A stretch of DNA of 6,907 nt from Myxococcota bacterium. GTDB taxonomy: Bacteria; Myxococcota_C; UBA6777. The notes below the pieces were generated by a model. The model did not search any database and was not told the DNA's origin. It worked only from the letters and a program-made list of their open reading frames with translations. Position 1 is the first letter of the stretch. The number at the start of each line of letters is the position of its first letter. Position numbers and translations under genes: made by a program. Location: contig CAUJFU010000375.1 of assembly GCA_963169055.1 (NCBI GenBank), forward strand, positions 1-6,907, in the 5' to 3' direction. This document shows, piece after piece, positions 4,401 to 6,907 of the stretch.

Positions 4401-5717
4401 ATGGAAGACAGAGAGAACAGTCGGATCATTCAGCCCGACGATACCGCAGGGACAGGCCCTTTTGTCGCAACGGGATCAGAATTGCGTTTTCGTGCGTGGG
4501 GCGGCACGGACCTTGGGCGCAAACGCAAACAAAACGAAGATTGCTCTTTGATCGATCCCGTCAACGGGCTGTTTATTGTTGCCGATGGGATGGGGGGCGG
4601 CGAGCGCGGAGGAGAAGCCAGTCGGATGGCTGTCGAGAGCATCCGCTCGACGCTCTTTAATGATATGGATATCCTGCACAATTTCTCTAAAGAATCGACG
4701 CGCGAAAATTATCGCGAAGTTCAAAAGCTCGTCCATCGCGCTATTTTGGGCAGCCACACCACCATCCGCATGCAGACGCGTTCCCTCCCGAAAGGAAAAT
4801 ACATGGGGACCACCGTCACTTGTTTGATTATCTGTGGCCGAATCGGTGTGGTGGCCCACGTGGGCGACTCTCGTCTGTATCGCGTCCGTGATAACCAAGT
4901 CCGTCAACTCACACGCGATCACTCCCTTGTTGCCGAGCGGATCCGTCGCGGAGAATTGACCCCCGAACAAGCCAAAGCTGCCCCCGGCAAAAACGTTCTG
5001 CTCCAAGCGCTCGGCGTCAGTCCCAAGATCGAATTGGATATCGGTTTTCTTACGCTCGAACCCGGCGATCAGTTTTTGCTTTGCACAGACGGGCTTCACA
5101 ACTATCTCGTTGAAGAAGAATTAATGACCGTCTTCCAAGAAAAAGATGGCGATCGGTTGATCCCACGCTTGATCGATTCCGCCAACGAGCGCGGTGGAAA
5201 GGACAACATCACCGCCATCACCTTGAGAGTTGAGGCTCCTTGGGATGGCGTGGCTGCGACACAACTGGATATGGGGCAAGATATCTTTGGTTCGCTGCGA
5301 TTGTTCCAAAACTTGGATATCAATGAATCGCAGCTTTTTCTTCAAGCAGGCGAGGTCAAGTCTTATATCGGTTCTGAGATCATCATCGAAGAAGAGAAAG
5401 AATTCCCCGGGCTTTATATGGTCTTGGATGGTCGCGCCCAAGTGACGCGCCAATCGATCTGGTTGGCGACCTATACACCGGGTTGCTTTTTTGGAGAGGC
5501 CGCTCTGTTGGGGCCTTCCATTAGCACTGTCACGATCCGTTGTGAGCGCGAAGGATTGCGGATCTTGTTTTTTTCACCTGAAAGCTTTCGGCAAATCCTT
5601 GCCGATTATCCGTCGATTGGGCAGCGCGTGATGTGGAATATCTTCCAAGAGCTTTCGGCTTCACAACGCGATCTGATCATCCGTTTGACCGATAGTATCC
5701 GACGACGCGCAAGTTAG
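4401..5717 (+). CDS. PP2C-family Ser/Thr phosphatase fused to a cyclic-nucleotide-binding-type domain
   Basis: 438 residues. The N-terminal part (about 28-278) is a complete PP2C (PPM) phosphatase, a metal-dependent enzyme removing phosphate from Ser/Thr, usually opposing Hanks-type kinases. Motifs: KQNED (43-47, Asp47), ADGMGGG (61-67, Asp62/Gly63), GTTVT (136-140), HVGDSRLYR (153-161), TRDHS (171-175), LLCTDGL (226-232, Asp230) and GGKDNIT (265-271, Asp268). All expected metal ligands are present, so it should be active. The C-terminal part (about 296-420) is a CRP-type beta roll: GSEIIIEEE...LYMVLDGRAQV, then the phosphate-binding-cassette region FGEAALLG (364-371). The Glu of FGE is kept, but the Arg normally found in PRxATV is missing (PSISTV, 372-377), so canonical cAMP/cGMP binding is doubtful. 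There is no signal peptide or membrane segment, so it is cytoplasmic. A start at ATG 4401 has AAGG about 9 nt upstream. It appears monocistronic, followed by convergent ndk. Confidence 0.93.
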   Translation: MEDRENSRIIQPDDTAGTGPFVATGSELRFRAWGGTDLGRKRKQNEDCSLIDPVNGLFIVADGMGGGERGGEASRMAVESIRSTLFNDMDILHNFSKESTRENYREVQKLVHRAILGSHTTIRMQTRSLPKGKYMGTTVTCLIICGRIGVVAHVGDSRLYRVRDNQVRQLTRDHSLVAERIRRGELTPEQAKAAPGKNVLLQALGVSPKIELDIGFLTLEPGDQFLLCTDGLHNYLVEEELMTVFQEKDGDRLIPRLIDSANERGGKDNITAITLRVEAPWDGVAATQLDMGQDIFGSLRLFQNLDINESQLFLQAGEVKSYIGSEIIIEEEKEFPGLYMVLDGRAQVTRQSIWLATYTPGCFFGEAALLGPSISTVTIRCEREGLRILFFSPESFRQILADYPSIGQRVMWNIFQELSASQRDLIIRLTDSIRRRAS

Positions 5718-5722
5718 GCGGT

Positions 5723-5767
5723 GGATGTTTTTGTGATGGCTGCGTCTTCGTAGAGGTCGAAACATCC
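5723..5767. other. Inverted repeat in the convergent gap between the phosphatase gene and ndk
   Basis: GGATGTTT (5723-5730) and AAACATCC (5760-5767) are perfect 8-bp arms with a 29-nt loop, starting six nt after the phosphatase stop. The gap 5718-5856 must end two converging transcripts, but no GC-rich stem with a T tract is present, so this could be a weak structure or chance. Confidence 0.3.
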
Positions 5768-5856
5768 GAGTGGATGGGGATGGCGGAATGAATCGAAGGG
5801 GGCGAGCCATTAAACAGGTGAGCGGAGAACAAAGGTGAGAAGGCAGGGGATTTGAA

Positions 5857-6288
5857 TTAGCCGAGGAGTGCGCGGAGTTCGGATTCGGGGAAGAAATAGT
5901 TGATCTCGATGGCCGCATTTTCGGGGGAGTCGGAGCCATGAACGGCATTACGTTCGATATTGGTGCCGTGGGTGCCTCGGATAGTTTGGGGGGCGGCCTT
6001 GGTGGAGTCGGTGGGGCCCATGAGATCGCGGTAGCGTAGGACAGCGTTGTCGCCTTCGAGAACGGAAACCACGACAGGTCCGGAGGACATGAATGTCACC
6101 AATTCACCAAAGAAGGAGCGCTCTTTGTGAACGGCGTAAAAGCCTTCGGCTTGGGACTTGGTCATACGGAGGGTTTTGGTTGCGATGATCTTGAGGCCGC
6201 TGGCCTCGATCATACGGAGGATATCGCCGATCGCACCTTTGGCGAAAGCATCGGGTTTGATGATAGAGAAAGTGCGTTGCATGGTCAT
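5857..6288 (-). CDS. ndk: Nucleoside diphosphate kinase
   Basis: 143 residues, the normal length. The enzyme moves the gamma phosphate of ATP to other (deoxy)nucleoside diphosphates through a phosphohistidine intermediate, balancing cytoplasmic NTP pools. It is complete: [11 protein letters not shown] (4-14, Lys11), [22 protein letters not shown] (51-72), [17 protein letters not shown] (89-98), R104-G-T-H and NAVHGSDS (114-121) with the phosphate-accepting His117. ATG 6288 has AAGGAG six nt upstream (minus strand), which favours it over the ATG at 6282. It lies 62 nt after the stop of the upstream hydrolase gene on the same strand, so it could be co-transcribed or use its own promoter; a TATACT at 6342-6337 is a possible -10 box but its -35 is poor. 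The 3' end converges on the phosphatase gene. Confidence 0.96.
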   Translation of the reverse strand: MTMQRTFSIIKPDAFAKGAIGDILRMIEASGLKIIATKTLRMTKSQAEGFYAVHKERSFFGELVTFMSSGPVVVSVLEGDNAVLRYRDLMGPTDSTKAAPQTIRGTHGTNIERNAVHGSDSPENAAIEINYFFPESELRALLG

Positions 6289-6310
6289 CGAAGTCTCCTT
6301 GTGAGTGCTG

Positions 6311-6342
6311 TTTGGGGCTGATTGCCCAAGGAAAAAAGTATA
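6311..6342 (-). promoter_or_regulatory. Possible ndk promoter (-10) and leader hairpin
   Basis: On the minus strand TATACT (6342-6337) would be a good -10 box, with no matching -35 at 16-18 bp. Just downstream, TTGGGC-AATCA-GCCCCAA forms an imperfect hairpin with one bulged base in the short leader before the ndk ribosome-binding site. Confidence 0.3.
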
Positions 6343-6350
6343 CTGTCCGA

Positions 6351-6907
6351 TTAAGTCGAAGGGTAGGGATAAGGGCTGATCGCATCGTCAGGGCGAGCGA
6401 TGATCTGGTTTTGAAGGGAACCTAATTGCTCGATAGATACGGTGACGGTATCGCCGATGTGTAGGCAGGCAGGGGGTTTTCGATGGATACCGACCCCGCT
6501 GGGTGTGCCTGTGGCGATGATGTCGCCCGGTTGGAAGGTGGCGTTTTGTGTGCAAAAGGCGACGATGTATCCGAGATCGAAGATCAGATCGTTGGTGTTT
6601 CCGTCTTGTCGGCGCTCAGCGTTTACGAATGCTTGGAGGCGGAGAGACTGGGGATCGGCGATCTCATCCGCAGTGGTGAGGTAAGGCCCCATCGGACAAG
6701 AAGTGTCGAAGGATTTCCCGCGAAACCATTTGTTGTCAGCGCGCAAGGTATCACGAGCGCTGAGGTCATTGAGGATGGTATAGCCCACGATGTATTCTTT
6801 CCAACGCTCGGCAGGTACGCGAAACGCGGGCTTTCCGAAGACGATCGCCAGTTCCACTTCGTAATCAAGATGTTCTTCGGCGATCGGATGCCAGACGGGG
6901 TCGTTCG
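6351..6907 (-). CDS. Fumarylacetoacetate hydrolase (FAH)-family enzyme, C-terminal 184 residues (runs off right edge)
   Basis: The frame is open to the window edge and ends at TAA 6353-6351, so the N-terminus is missing; the internal GTG at 6857 is not the start. The family uses a divalent metal to cleave or decarboxylate 2,4-diketo-acid type substrates in catabolism of aromatic or sugar acids. Signatures in order are [14 protein letters not shown] with the metal-binding E-x-E (about visible residues 12-25), [11 protein letters not shown] with the metal Asp, [80 protein letters not shown]. All expected residues of the visible half are intact. Members with different substrates share these motifs, so no specific reaction can be named. 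It lies upstream of ndk on the same strand with a 62-nt gap. Confidence 0.92.
   Translation of the reverse strand, partial: NDPVWHPIAEEHLDYEVELAIVFGKPAFRVPAERWKEYIVGYTILNDLSARDTLRADNKWFRGKSFDTSCPMGPYLTTADEIADPQSLRLQAFVNAERRQDGNTNDLIFDLGYIVAFCTQNATFQPGDIIATGTPSGVGIHRKPPACLHIGDTVTVSIEQLGSLQNQIIARPDDAISPYPYPST

Noticed and set aside
4476-5099. 207-residue frame antisense to the phosphatase
   Set aside because: It is a shadow of the strongly conserved PP2C domain, with no homology features of its own.

Overview
The window looks like an ordinary bacterial chromosome segment: tightly packed genes, long ORFs, Shine-Dalgarno sites, and no mobile element, RNA gene or CRISPR array that I can see. The source is not identifiable with certainty. 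A PP2C phosphatase fused to a cyclic-nucleotide-binding-type domain, a long acidic/lysine-rich zinc-finger protein and MltG beside RuvX would fit a Myxococcota- or Bradymonadota-like ('deltaproteobacterial') genome. That is inference from gene content only.

Left part (1-3867), all on the minus strand, transcribed right to left. A 495-residue low-complexity protein with two nearly identical GATA-like Cys4 fingers and a separate upstream Cys4 cluster (3867-2380) overlaps ruvX (2387-1938) by 8 nt. After a 45-nt gap holding a perfect 10-bp hairpin comes mltG (1892-384), an endolytic murein transglycosylase with a long cytoplasmic N-terminal extension. After a 265-nt gap, a short, easily missed reading frame (118 to the left edge) encodes a clear Sec signal peptide, the start of an exported protein cut by the window edge.

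Middle (3868-4400), a divergent control region without a gene. It holds a 10-bp inverted repeat in the leader of the zinc-finger gene, a perfect CGTGCAA-N6-TTGCACG palindrome, a tandem 34-bp direct repeat whose units each carry TTGAC/GTCAA-type half sites, a CTTGGG-N8-CCCAAG inverted repeat and a sigma70-like promoter facing right.

Right part. That promoter serves a PP2C Ser/Thr phosphatase fused to a CRP-type beta-roll domain (4401-5717, plus). Converging on it from the right are ndk (nucleoside diphosphate kinase, 6288-5857) and the C-terminal part of a fumarylacetoacetate hydrolase-family enzyme (6907-6351, runs off the right edge), both on the minus strand.

Functionally the window mixes housekeeping (ruvX, mltG, ndk), signalling (PP2C-CNB) and one poorly characterised protein. 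The part most worth following is the zinc-finger protein, translationally coupled to ruvX and probably co-transcribed with mltG. I see no evidence of a complete novel defence or mobile system.
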